A stretch of DNA of 64,000 bases from Eurosta solidaginis (GCF_040869045.1 NC_090319.1:384539601-384603600); one strand, 5' to 3'; counted from the stretch's first letter, positions 1 through 12,033 are shown. Notes: a model not told the origin generated them from the letters alone. A program made the numbers and translations.

Positions 1-501
1 TATGACCCTCTATCTACACTGGATTTCTCTTTGATTTTATACTTGTTGAGTTCAGTTATTATATTGCCTATAACTAAAAAACGTAGACCAGTGGAGACAC
101 GATATGTTCACTTGCTCCCAGCCAGATTGCAAATTTCAACACTATTCCCTTCACAATAAATGCAAAGAGTATAAAGTGCATCTTTAAATAGATCCTCTAT
201 ATCCAGTCCTGAAATTAAAGTAGCCTCATAGGTCTTAAACGATGCATCTACCTTCTGAACTTCTTCATGCGATGCAGTCTCGATTTAAGATAAACACCTT
301 GGGTTATTGACAGCACTTTACTGCCTCTAATTATTTGGGATTTCCATGTGCTCTCTAGTTGGAAAGAAGAACACTTTGGTCCCGGTTCATTTGAGGAGAT
401 TTTTATTCAGCGAATAAAAGCAGGTTTCATCAACGAGTAGTTTTTCGCAGCATAGCTAGAAGAATTAAATCCGCACCTGGGAATTCACAGAAGTGACAAT
501 T
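1..501. other. Unassigned sequence, no gene seen
   Basis: I see no recognisable coding sequence, RNA gene or repeat edge here until the terminus of the family-I element at about 502. Confidence 0.5.
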
Positions 502-1462
502 GTTTTATACCTTTCATGAACATGAAATGGTATATTAACTTTGGTCCGATGTTTGTAACGGTGAGAAATATAGAAGATAGACTCACCATTATGTATACCG
601 AATTGATCAGGGTGACGAACTGAGTTGATATAGCCATGCCCGTCTATCCGTCCGTCCGTCCGTCTGTCTGTTTGAACGCAAACTAGTCCCTCAAATTTTG
701 AGATATCTCTATGAAATTTGCACAAGGACGTACTTTTGTATTATATTAGATATTTGTCGGATCCGGTAGGATCGGACCACTATAACATATATCTCCCATA
801 CAACCGATCGTTCAGATAAGATGATTTTGGTCATTCCTGCCGCAATTTAGAAAGTATAAACGTGAAACTCGGTAATATATATTCTAATATATCATAGAAG
901 ATATCCTGAAAAAATCACTTTGATCGGAGCTATATATACTATATATCCCATACAACCGATCGTTCAGATAGAAAGATTTTTAGCCATTTCTCCCTTAATT
1001 TCCAAATATAAAAACGTTAAACTTGGTGATATTTATTCTACTATATCATAGAAGATTTCCTTAAAAAATCACTTTGATCGGAGCTATATGTACATACAAC
1101 CGATCGTTCAGATAGATAGATTTTTGGCCATTTCTCCCTTAGTTTCCAATATAAAAGCGTGAAACTTGGTGATATATATTCTAATATATCATAGAAGATT
1201 TCCTGTAAAAATCATTTCGATCGGAGCTATATATAATATATATCCCATACAACCGATCGTTCAGATAAGAGGTTTTTTGTCATTTTTTATTTTTTATTTA
1301 TCTTAAAAATCGTTTAGGTATATACATCTGTTCACTATATATTTCTCATCTTATACATTCGATTATTTGAAGATTACGAACGGAATAAGATTATTGTACA
1401 ACCCCATTCATGAAAGGTATAAAGTCTTCGGCACAGCCGAAGACAGTTCCGTCCTTACTTGT
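502..1462 (+). mobile_element. Mini-me/DINE-like element, family I, copy A
   Basis: Non-coding interspersed element, about 960 bp. One end has ATACCTTTCATGAACATG followed by a GTCC/GTCT microsatellite at about 643-674. The centre has tandem units of about 150 bp (repeated GATCGGAGCTATAT and CCATACAACCGATCG at roughly 922, 1076 and 1219). The other end has a hairpin with stem GTCTTCGGC/GCCGAAGAC (about 1422-1442) and then CCTTACTTGT. Strand is given with the hairpin as the 3' end. GTCY microsatellites are the hallmark of dipteran mini-me elements, and a subterminal hairpin plus central tandem repeats fits Helentron-associated DINE elements. The superfamily assignment is an inference. Frames inside it are not genes. 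Confidence 0.75.
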
Positions 1463-4215
1463 TTTTTTTTCAAATTTCGTCAAACAAAATTTTTCTTGTT
1501 TTGTTTTTTTATATCTTAACAACAAACTTCTATGTCTTGTATCTGAAACTATGCAAAACAATCTCAAAAACGAAAATTCAAGAAAGTTTTACGAAAATTT
1601 CGAACTTTGTATTTGGAGCTCCCTGAATTCTTTTAAGTATACAGGTTTGTGGCCCAATCTTTTTAAGTCTAACAAGGCAGATAATCTTTGATAATCTTTT
1701 ACCCGAACGTTCTTTTTGCTCTTCCTCTATACAAAGTGTGAATTTTTTTTTTTAATTGAGAAAATCTAAACCACTCTTCGGAAAAAAGAGACAAAAAACA
1801 ATACACATTTGAATAGATCAATAACTTACACTTTTTACTATAAAATTTATTGGACTACAAACCTGCACACTCAAAAAGTTCGGAGAACTTAAAAATAATT
1901 CGAAATATACGAAAATTTTTTTCGAATTTTTGATTTTTTTCGTAAATATTTTTTTAAATTAGTTTGCATAGTATTAGTTCAAAAATTAATATAAGTTTTT
2001 CCTTAAATGTCGAAAATAAAAAGAAGGACTTAATTGCTGAAGATTTCTAAAAATTGCCACTGCTATTTTTCGTTTGGAGTCCGCATAAAATATGTAGCTC
2101 TCATCTCGCCAATTTGTAGGGAATATTGATAAGATCGCGCCAGGTATGTATTAATGTTTTTTTGTTTTTATTTCCTGGCGAAATCACAGTGATGTACCGT
2201 ATTTATTTTCACTCTCAAGCTCAAATTTTGTTTAAAAAATGAATTTTTTCCCGTCTAGTATAATGAAACAAAAGACTTATGAAACAAACTTTCATTTCAT
2301 AAAAAAGTCATTTCAGAATCAACTCAAAAAATTATTATATTTTTTTACTTATTTAAATCATCAATAATACATAACTTTATATTTAAAATATTTTTTTTAT
2401 TACTGGTTTTTTTTTTTTTTTTTGTTTTTTTTTTTTTTGATTTTTGATAAAGAGGAATGGAATTTCGACTACAGGTTCAGTTTAAGTTTTTAAATATTGA
2501 AAAGTTTTCTAATTCAATTCCTCCACAAAACATCACTTCTATTTTAATATTGTATTTATTTAACACACTTATTTATATATTGAAAATATTCCTAATATCT
2601 TTCAAGCTTTTACACTAACCAGCGTTATTGTCTCCCATTCAAGTTGCACAGTTTATTTTTATATGTGAATATATATCATAAATAATTTAATTTAAAAAAA
2701 ATCAAACTGTTATTTCAACGTTTATTTGCGATCACAAGTGTAAGCCGTTACCGATAGTTGAATGTGAACTGCAAGTTGAAACGAGCGCATCTTGCATATT
2801 TATACCCAAAAAATTGAATTTGTATTTTCTCAAGCTTTATATTTTCTTACATTTCTCTAATGCTATATTGTTTGTGCACAGAGCGCCGCATCATCATGAA
2901 ACATTGTGCCTCATATTCATAACATTATGTGCGTTTGAATGTTAAATTGAATTTAAATATTAAATAGTTACAACACCAAATCATGCGCATCTCCATTTTT
3001 TTCGCCAACTCAAGCCTCATTTTAACAAAAATAAATCTACTACAATTTTATATAATTTGTGGTATAACTTGGTATAAATAACTGTTAATTGCTTCTTGTT
3101 TATGTCTGTGGCAAGGTTTTATCGAAGATGCTCATTAATTACTCTTGAAAAATTAAGTTCAAAATAAATGTTACAAAAATTGAGCTGTGCGCATGCGCAT
3201 CGCGCTTAGCAAAGTTAAAAAATTACTCGCGCTCAGAAATGTAAGCTCTTTGGCTCAATGCCGTACTCTAATATTCATTTTTGTTGCTTTGTTATAAGAA
3301 TTGTGTTTTTATTTGTTTGTTGTAGGTTTTTTGAATTGCATTGTGCATTGCAATTTTCTTTTCGCTAATGGTCAGGTCAGATTATTTCAAAGGCAATTGT
3401 AGCTGGAATATATATTTTGCAGGGAAATATATACGCACTCTCGTTCTCATCGAAATAGCACATAACTTCTTTAGGAATGACTCTCTCTGTACCAGGGATT
3501 GCATTCGGCAATTCGGTCTATTACGGATAACAGCCGGCTTCCAAGCAGAAAAAGAGATTTCATGTTTAGTTTTGATTTTTTTTTTCAGTTTTCCACAGTG
3601 ATTTGTAAATCACTGAGATCATTCAGTGTGAATTATTGGCAATTTTTTTTTTAAACTGTTATTTTGCTACCGAAATGGGTTTAGGGAATACTAAGTCCCT
3701 CATCTGCTCGTTAGACTTAACTTAATTTAAATTTTGAATAATAGTTTTTAACAGGGTCTGCAAAGAATTGTTATTCCTAAAAGTTTAGCTCACAAAAAAC
3801 ATACTACTTCCCTATAATATATTTTGGCTGAAAGGTAAAGAGTCGTATGTCCAAAAAAGTACATATTGAGAAATGCGTTAAACATGCAAATTGTTTACCT
3901 CAGTGATAAATGTGTATACAACATGTCCCAATTTAAACAATATCTGAGTTACGGTATTTTTCCAGAGGGTCAAGAAGACAGCATAAAATTGGAGTTACGA
4001 ACGACTGTTAACCTCTCAGCTACAGATACATGGAGTAATATTGGTAAAGTTAGGAAAAATTTATTTATGAAAACGAAAAGTCATCTGGCTCTTATTATTT
4101 AGTCATAAACGAAATCACTGAATTGCCTCCAAAAAAAAAAAATGCAGTGAACTCAATTGTTTTGATGGTAAATATAAATAGGTGAGAATACGCTGGACAA
4201 TACGGTCAACTACAA
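1463..4215. other. AT-rich gene-free stretch
   Basis: Long AT-rich region with poly-T runs near 2405-2440 and many short A/T homopolymers. Apart from a SINE fragment at 2074-2143 I recognise nothing. The open frames at 3341-3601 and 3866-4102 have no recognisable motif and look like chance. Confidence 0.45.
2074..2143 (+). repeat. SINE fragment (3' body)
   Basis: The stretch TTTGGAGTCCGCATAAAATA ... CGCCAATTTGTAGGGAA matches the part of the better preserved SINE at 39865-40225 that reads GTTCGGAGTCGGCATAAAACAT ... GGCCAATTTGTAG. The tRNA-like head is missing. Confidence 0.55.
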
Positions 4216-4406
4216 AGGTACTGAATATCCGGTTTCTAATCGATGAGTTATTGGTTTGTTAACAACGAATTTTGTTTAGAACATCGAGTTTTCGGTTTGC
4301 GATACGAAGCTATCGAAAACTTTTCGGTTTGTTAACAAAAAGTTATCGAAATGTTACCACAAAATTACGGAATAGTTATCGCCTTGAAAAAGCTATCGTA
4401 GTGTTA
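4216..4406 (+). repeat. 11-bp-period GTTATCG array, left part
   Basis: Degenerate repeats that can be cut into successive 11-mers such as TTATCGAAATG, TTACCACAAAA, TTACGGAATAG and TTATCGCCTTG. The array resumes after the family-I element at 5375, so that element inserted into it. Confidence 0.6.
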
Positions 4407-5374
4407 ACAAATAAGGACGGGACTGTCTTCGGCTGTGCCGAAGACTTCATACCTTTCATGAATGGGGCTGAACAATAATCTTATCCCGTTCGTAAGCTTC
4501 AAATAATCGGATGTATAAGATAAGAAATATATAGTGAACAGATGTACATACCTAAACGATTTTTAAGATAAATATAAAATAAAAAATGGCAAAAAACCCC
4601 TTTATCTGAACGATCGGTTTTATGGGATATATATTATATATAGCTCCGATCGAAATGATTTTACAGGAAATCTTCTATGATATATTAGAATATATATCAC
4701 CAAGTTTCACGTTTTTATATTGGAAATTAAGGGAGAAATGGCTAAAAATCTTTCTATCTGAACGATCGGTTGTATGGGATATATGTAATATATAGCTCCG
4801 ATTGAAATGATTTTTTCATGAAATCTTCTGTGATATATTAGAATAAATATCACCAAGTTTAACGTTTTTATGTTGGAAATTAAGGGAGAAAATGCCAAAA
4901 ATCTTTCTATCTGAACGATCGGTTGTATGGGATATAACTATATATAGCTCCGATCAAAGTGATTTTTTCAGGATATCTTCTATGGTATATTAGAATATAT
5001 ATCACCGAGTTTCACGTTTATACTTTCTAAATTGCGGCAGGAATGACCAAAATCGTCTTATATCAACGATCGGTTGTATGGGAGATATATGTTATAGTGG
5101 TCCGATCTTACCGGATCCGACAAAGGTCTAATATAATACAAAAATGAATCCTTGTGCCAAATTTCATTAAGATATCTCAAAATTTGAGGGACTAGTTTAC
5201 GTTCAAACAGACAGACGGACGGACGGACGGACAGACGGACATGGCTATATCAACTCAGTTCGTCGCCCTAATCAATTCGGAATACTTAAGGGTGAGTTTA
5301 TCTTCTATATTTCTCAACGTTACAAACATCGGTCCAAAATTAATATACCATTTCATGTTCATGAAAGGTATAAA
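4407..5374 (-). mobile_element. Mini-me/DINE-like element, family I, copy B
   Basis: Near full-length copy (about 968 bp), inverted relative to copy A. The hairpin end is at the left (stem GTCTTCGGC/GCCGAAGAC, about 4425-4445). Three units of about 150 bp follow, with GCTCCGAT at about 4644, 4794 and 4946. The GGAC/AGAC microsatellite is at about 5213-5239 and the CATTTCATGTTCATGAAAGG end at about 5350-5370. Both flanks belong to one 11-bp array, which gives a clear insertion context. Confidence 0.78.
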
Positions 5375-5600
5375 AATTCGTTATCGGCGTCTTATCTGTT
5401 TGCTATGAAACAGATACTGATAAAACTTCAATATATGATCGATGGATTATCTGTAACCTCCCATTTAACTAGCCCATAAAAAATCAATAATAAGTGGATA
5501 ACTCAGCAGTAACAAGCCTATAACAAAGGGACAATAACTTGTCCGTGTCGATTTTTACCGATAATAACCCGACGAAGCTCTTCTCAAAAAGTCCGGAATT
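5375..5600 (+). repeat. 11-bp-period GTTATCG array, right part
   Basis: Continues the array at 4216-4406 with 11-mers such as TTATCGGCGTC, TTATCTGTTTG and CTATGAAACAG. It becomes unreadable as a repeat by about 5560-5600. Confidence 0.55.
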
Positions 5601-6098
5601 TTTGTTTCTGATAAAGTTACCTTCATTGTGATTAAACTTCAGCAACTGTGCGAGTTCTAATAGGATCATTAGATAACCAGTCTAATCTCGACTAGAGATC
5701 TTTGTTAGAAAACTTCCTTAGGAAACGAGTCGAGAGTGATAAGGGAACTAGTGCAAATTGAACTCACTTAAAAATCCCATTACAGAAATGCATTCGAGTT
5801 CGATTGAATAAATAATTTGTTTAGATTTGATTATTAGGTCTCATTTGAGAACGCCTTGTTTATCTAGTGTTTCTCGAGCCGTCATCCAACTGTAAAGATT
5901 CGATAAGGGGGTAGTTATATAAAGTCCTTTAAACTTTATGAAACTTCAGTGTTTGTTGGGTGTAATAGCCCCTAAAATTATTTTTTTATTTTTTTATGAA
6001 TTTGAGAGTTAAAATAAATAGTTTTCGTCATATGGTGACGTAACAGAATAGGTGAAATTCATATTTGTTTTTCATTTGGGCCAATTTTTGAATTTGTA
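5601..6098. other. Unassigned sequence
   Basis: No gene or repeat recognised between the 11-bp array and the hairpin element at 6099. Confidence 0.4.
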
Positions 6099-6253
6099 AT
6101 TTTGTTGGGTTTTGTAGGTTTTTGGCCGATAAATAAGATATTATGTACTGCGGTAGCATCGAAACGCGTAGGAGGATAAAGGAAAATGAAAAAAATTTTG
6201 CCTTACATAATATCTTATTTATCGGCCAAAAAGCTGCAAAACCCAACAAAATT
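6099..6253. repeat. Hairpin (fold-back) MITE
   Basis: Left arm at about 6099-6147 (AATTTTGTTGGGTTTTG ... GGCCGATAAATAAGATATTA) and right arm at about 6204-6253 (its reverse complement: TAATATCTTATTTATCGGCC ... CAAAACCCAACAAAATT), with a loop of about 56 bp. The arms match almost perfectly over about 49 bp. Palindromic MITE is the likeliest explanation. No clear target duplication was found. Confidence 0.7.
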
Positions 6254-7744
6254 AATATTTGTTAACGGTAAAGTTCACACATAAGTACTTTCGGATCCTT
6301 GCACCTACACACAAATTACAATGGCTATGGAGGCTCTCTCTGCCTATTAGAGCATCATCTATCATCATCATATGCATGTGCATATATAGATATATATATA
6401 GTATAAGGCATTCATTTTTTTATTAAATATTCCAATTTTTATTTTTGAGCTGTTTGTAGTAAACAAGCAAGAAAAATGAAAGTGAATATCATATGGCTAC
6501 AAAACTATATGTTATGCTATTTAAGCATTTATAAAATAATGTTCCATGAAGTGGAGTGCTTACAGAAAAGTTTTAGTTTTTTAACTTGCGAAAACGATAA
6601 TTATTTTATTATATAGGTACTGGATTTTAATTCGATTTTTTTGGTTGGTCTTAAACTATTAACCAATTCAATTAATATCGACTATTGCGTGGCAGTTTCA
6701 AAAAGCACTGCCTCAGAGTATTTTACAAGAGCAGTACAAAAGAGGCACGCTCAGGATTTGTTTCAAAAACGGTCTTCCTTATGTCAAAATGTATTCAATT
6801 TGTTCTCAGGTGGGGCGTTCTTCAAACAATTTCTGAACTCGGAATTTTTTCAAAGTTTTTCCAAATAAATCATTTTCGAAACTGCAGCAGAGACAGGGTG
6901 AAACCGCACTTAGCAGTCCATATGTGGTCTTTATTTACTAGTCAGTTGAAATTGGGTACAAATAATGTGTATTATATTCCTAGACTAATATACCTATATA
7001 GTTGCCACTGAAGTTGTCTATATGTATTCCCTCTTTAAAATGTTTTGAATAACACCCTATCCCAAAATTTCTTTCAAAATCGCCCTATCTCATGATATAC
7101 TGGTGGGGCGGTAGTGAGAAAAATTCTGAAAATTTTCGAAGGTAAATCGCACCAAGCTAGCTGTCGAGATAGAGCACATTTCCTCTTTTGCCTGGAAAAT
7201 TTGGATGAAGGCTTGTACTTAACAGGGTATATTATAAGCTAACTTCGCTGCTGTTTCCGTTGAATGCTATAATGCTATTGCAAGGTTTCCACCTATTAGA
7301 ATTTCGTTTAAACCAACGAAATGTGCCTATAAGGATATAAGATATCAGAGGGAGGGTATCACGCCGTAATTTGATAAAATAATTCCTAACTAAGGCTGCC
7401 ACTTTGTGTTTCCACTAGCAATGAATAAGATCTTTATATATCTGCATATATATAATCTCGAAAATGGTCCAACTTAATTGGATAAAATAACTTAATCACG
7501 CCTTAACAGCTCGACCTTATTTGGTAAATAAACAACCAATAGTCTGGCAGGAACTACCAGCTATATATTATTTTTGAATAGTTGGGTCCGTGAAATATTT
7601 TAATCAAATAAGACGAAGTACATTGATTTATACCATTAAAATCTAGTACATGGTGGTCATTTTAGTCCAGATCCATGCAATTTCGGAAAGGAGGTGAGTG
7701 CCACTCGCATTCCATTTAGGGTTTATTTCAGAATCAGAATCAGC
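6254..7744. other. Unassigned sequence, short repeats
   Basis: No convincing gene. The stretch near 6770-6835 (TTATGTCAAAATGTA ... GGGGCGTTCTTCAAA) resembles pieces near 24985 and 26690, so part of it may be an uncharacterised dispersed element. Frames at 6641-6868 and 6685-7011 have no recognisable domain. Confidence 0.4.
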
Positions 7745-8270
7745 AGGGACTTTTTCCGCGATCTTTTTGTGGATGACTTCGTGACTGCTCGGGGAACACA
7801 ACGCAACGCTTTTGGGTGCACTTCCGGACTACTTCGACATTACTTTGTGATCGCTTTGGAACTATACTCGGGGTAGTGTTTGAGACCATTTCGGGACTGT
7901 GCCGAACTTTTAGTGACTATTACGAGATATTTTTGAGATTATTTTCAGGAACACTTTCGGAATATTTCGAAATTTTTTGGAGATATCTCCATACTATTTC
8001 CCTATATACTATTCGCCATCTATTCAAGGCTATTTCGGCATCGTTTTTGGACGTTATCTTGTTCATTTCGGAACTTCCCGATAGTTTTAGTTTCGTTTTT
8101 GAAGTCATTTCAGGGCTATTTCAATGTATGTATTGTGGAATTCATTCTGACAAAATCGGAGCTTTTGATTTTGGAATTATTTCTGGACCATTTCCGGTTT
8201 ATATTCGAATAATTTCAGAATTGTCTTGCACATAATTACGTGAATACTTTAGAATCTTTTTGAAACTATA
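7745..8270 (+). repeat. 11-bp-period TTTCGG array (X1)
   Basis: From about 7883 the sequence splits cleanly into more than 20 successive 11-mers, for example TTTCGGGACTG, TGCCGAACTTT, TTCAGGAACAC, TTTCGGAATAT, TTCGAAATTTT and TTGGAGATATC, with a recurring TTTCGGRAYTA-like core. The 139-codon open frame at 7816-8235 is a by-product of this stop-poor repeat and not a gene. Confidence 0.7.
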
Positions 8271-9408
8271 TATCTGTAATATTAAAAACATATTATTTCT
8301 AAATAAATATTTCTAGATACTTAGCAAATTGTGTTGCGCTTCTAATTACTGTGTGAGTTTTATTCGAATATCATAATTTGCTTACACGTAACAATTTACG
8401 TTTTGTGTAACAATCTTTTTTTTTCATTTAAGTACTTTTTTTATGTTTTTCATGCAACCCAAACCGATGTTTAGTGTCCGATTAGCAACACCTCAAGAGC
8501 GCCCAAAAACGTGTGCCACTTGACCAAGCTGCGATGAGCAATTTAACACATTTTTTTTGTTAATCGCTGCTAAAACAAAATAATTAACCGAATGTGAAAA
8601 GCAATGAGTTGGTGGCAGTAAACAATAGACCGTGTGGCGTCAGACATTAAGCAAAAGTGTTACAAAATATTGTTAGCAATTACGCCAAAATATTATGAAC
8701 ATTTGTAACTGTAAATACGACGCTATCAGCAGTAGCCCAATGAGTAGTGCATTCAAGTCGAGTGAAGTAGTTTGAAGTATTCAGAGGAAGTGTTGAAAGT
8801 GATTCACCTACATATAAACAATAACAATAAATATTAAAAAAATGGCTATTGCAAAGTACTTTTTCGATTAGTGATGAAGTCGAAAGTGAGCGCTTGAATA
8901 AAACAATTAATAATTTATTAGTAAATAAAAAATGTAACCTATATATGCTTTTGTTTTTAAGTGTATGTAATTTTTTGTTTGTTTATAAGTACATGTAATT
9001 ATTGGTAAATGCAACTTGCTGCTATTAAATGTGTTCAAGCAGATGTTAAACAAAAATTTTTTTTTTACTTTTTATACGAATGAAGTGATGAAATTCATAT
9101 TAGGGCTAAGTACCCATCCGTAATTAATTTCTAAACAATAACTGCTGTAATAAATAAAATTTGTTTAATATTTTTAAATGCATCTTCTTTTTTATTTTTA
9201 TGCAATTTGTTGTTTTAAGCCAGAAGTTGTTTCGTTAGTTTCGTCTGAATGTACCCGAGATCCAAAGACTTAATACTTTTAGAGCAAGACAGGCAAAGCT
9301 GCCTGGCTGTCTGGCCCAATGCCGAAGGATAAACTTCTTAGAAGGTAAATTGCGCTTCTTTTTTGCATATATTTCCACATGAAAAGAAGTTTGATTTATA
9401 GACAACAG
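8271..9408. other. AT-rich gene-free stretch
   Basis: No gene recognised. AT-rich, with homopolymer runs near 8415 and 9057. Confidence 0.45.
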
Positions 9409-9825
9409 TTGTTGTTGTTGTAGCGATAAGGTTGCTCCCCGAAGGCTTTGGGGAGTGTTATCGATGTGATGGTCCTTTGCCGGATACAGATGCGGTACGC
9501 TCCGGTAACACAGCACCATTAAGGTGCTAGCGCGACCATCTCGGGAACGATCTATGTGCCCACATTAAACCTTCAGGCCATTCCCTTCCTCCCCACCCCC
9601 AAATTCCATGAGGAGCTTGGGGTCGCCAGAGTCTCGCCTGCTAGTGAAACAACATTCGCCGCGGATAGGTGAGGTTGACAATTGGGTTTGGAGAAGCTAT
9701 ATATTGCGCTGGCAACCTGAAGGGATGCGCTACACAGCCCCTTGAATCTGGTATTTTAGCCGCCTCTTACGACAGGCATACCTACCGCGGGTATATTCTG
9801 ATTCCCTAACCCGCTGGCACAACAG
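9409..9825 (+). repeat. 415-bp dispersed repeat, copy 1
   Basis: Starts at TGTTGTTGTTGTAGCGATAA and ends near CTAACCCGCTGG. It is very similar along its length to 48517-48955. It is GC-richer than its surroundings and contains a stem-loop (GTCG/CGAC around TCTTA, about 9763-9776) near its end. The GTCGCCTCTTACGACAGGCA motif is reminiscent of 5' regions of some insect non-LTR elements, but I could not assign the family. The frame at 9235-9519 on the other strand is a by-product. Confidence 0.7.
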
Positions 9826-9884
9826 GTCCTGCTTTACTATATCTAACTTTGATCCAAACTCCTGATTCAGGTGTAGTATATGGA

Positions 9885-10160
9885 CACTTCAAAGCTTCGT
9901 TTTGATTTTGATTTTTATCTTGATCTTGATTTAGATTTTGATTTAAGTCTAGATTTAAATTTAGATTATGATTTTCATTTAGATTGTTGTTTTCATGTTG
10001 ATTTGATTTTGATTATGATTACGTTTTGGATTTTAATTTTGATTTTGGTTTTTTTTTATACTGATTTTGATTTTAATTTTGAATTTAATTTTGATTTTGG
10101 TATTGGTTTTCATTTAGATTTCGATTCTGATTTTGATTTCGAAATGGATTTAAATCCCAG
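9885..10160 (+). repeat. Degenerate hexamer array (TTGATT-like)
   Basis: About 275 bp of imperfect 6-bp repeats (TTTGAT, TTAGAT, TTCGAT). Because 6 is a multiple of 3, the array stays open as a low-complexity frame (9880-10176, 98 codons) of alternating Asp with Leu or Phe. I consider the frame non-genic. Confidence 0.8.
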
Positions 10161-10609
10161 CTCATCTTTGGGATAGTTAAAATATGGTGGGGGTACTTGC
10201 GGTTGAGGTTATTTGGTCACTAATCAGTGTGGCCTGGATAGTGGCCTTGAGGGATTTTTCTTTTTGCATTGACACTAACAAACGCAAACAGGAAAAAGGT
10301 TGAAGGTATTATTTTGATAGCATTGGAGGCGTACGGGACGGGCGAACCAGAGCAATGACGAAAATAAGTATCTGTCACTCTAGAAAGTCCTTTTTTTGCC
10401 ATAAATTTATTTACTTATTTAAATTTGACAACTAACGTAAAATGATCGACTAAATTATATAATAGATATATACATATATATACAACTCTTAAGTTAAAAT
10501 TTTAATATATCGAAATTTCAAAAATGATATATTACAAACATAGAAATGGGTCAACTCAACATAATTGCACCAACACTTTTAAACACTGACCTCCAAAGGA
10601 CTTTTTGCT
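10161..10609. other. Unassigned sequence
   Basis: No gene, RNA or named repeat recognised. Confidence 0.4.
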
Positions 10610-10800
10610 CACATAATGATCCGAAAAACAATTCCAAACAGGTCCGGACTGATTTGGAAGTTATACCGAAATTGTGTTGAAGCGAACTGGAACAGAGTCT
10701 CGAAATTAACCAGAAGTGATTATCAATTAGGCCGAAATGACTCCGAAAATATTCCAAGTTGTGCACGGACTATTTTTGAAAACAATATTTATGCGATCCA
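10610..10800 (-). repeat. 11-bp-period TTTCGG array (X3), inverted
   Basis: Reverse-strand copy of the array family seen at 7745-8270. Successive 11-mers include GATCCGAAAAA, CAATTCCAAAC, AGGTCCGGACT, GATTTGGAAGT and TATACCGAAAT, with recurrent CCGAAAT. The frames on both strands here are by-products. Confidence 0.62.
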
Positions 10801-12033
10801 AAAATGGTTGCAATTTAAAGGTTTTCTAAACTACACGTTATGTCGTTACTATAAAAATTAATAGTCATGGTAGTCGTCCAATGATAAGTTGCCCCTAATC
10901 AGTGTAACATGAGTACATATCTGCCCCTCAAATATGAATGTGTACACTGCGTAGGTGGCATGAATTAATTTCAACATTCAGTTTCCTAGAATTTATTGGA
11001 AGTAATTAGATTAATAAACATACTTAATCAGCGCTTAACCGTTAAAATTGTTTTGACCGTTCCATTAAGCGCGCCAAATTAGGATTCTCAGAATTTGAGA
11101 AAGCACGTTGGATGCATAAGAAGCGTTGCAGCCCTTTGTAAAAATTATTAAGTATCTACCTATACATAAAATGATTTACAAGGGTAATGTATATTCTCCA
11201 TCTAATTTCTATATAAAAACTAAAAAAACAATTTATGCATATAATATTTAATTTAATTATATATAATAACTAATTAAGAATCTGTGTATATCCATATATT
11301 TGATTTTTTGAAATGCATAAACAAAAAACATATTTATGTTTGTATGTAAAACATAACTGTACTAAATAGATGGTGTCCTCCAAATTATTCGTATTTAGTA
11401 AAAACAACAATAAATTTTTAGTAATGGACTTAACCTTGAAGATGACATCGAATTTATTTACATTTCACGCACATTTTTGTATTCGCAACAACCCCAATTG
11501 GCGAAACAGCAAATTATATTTGAAATAACTATTTTATAAATATAACGAATAAATTCCGCATTTTTACATGTTTATGCATTTATGTATTTGGATGTAGTGA
11601 AGCATCGAATGTCACATGACAATAAATTTTAATGGCTGCAATAACAACAATCAGGCAATTATCCATCGTTTACCAGCTGGTGATTGCTGTGCATCTTGAA
11701 TTTCAAAGCTGATTCATGGTCACCTGTAAATAATTAAAACTTATTGATATTGTTATGTTTATGTTTTAATATTTATAGAAGTTATGTGTTAAATGGTAGG
11801 AATATATAAATTTTAAATTAATAACGGTTGTGTTTATTTACTTGCATATACATCTACGTTTGCGACTAAAAATCGCTAATCGGCAATTATACTTAGTAGC
11901 AGTGTATGAAGAAATGGTGTAGATTGCGCAACCACTTTATAAGTGCAGATAAAATATTGCCCTTAGCAGCCCATATAAAGTTTAAGTGCATATGTATATG
12001 CGCGTAGAAAAAAACTCAGCTAATAATAAAAAA
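10801..12033. other. AT-rich gene-free stretch
   Basis: No gene recognised. Very AT-rich with short TA-rich tracts. Confidence 0.45.

Noticed and set aside
7816..8235. 139-codon open frame as a gene
   Set aside because: It lies fully in an 11-bp-period array poor in stop codons; residues follow the repeat and show no domain.
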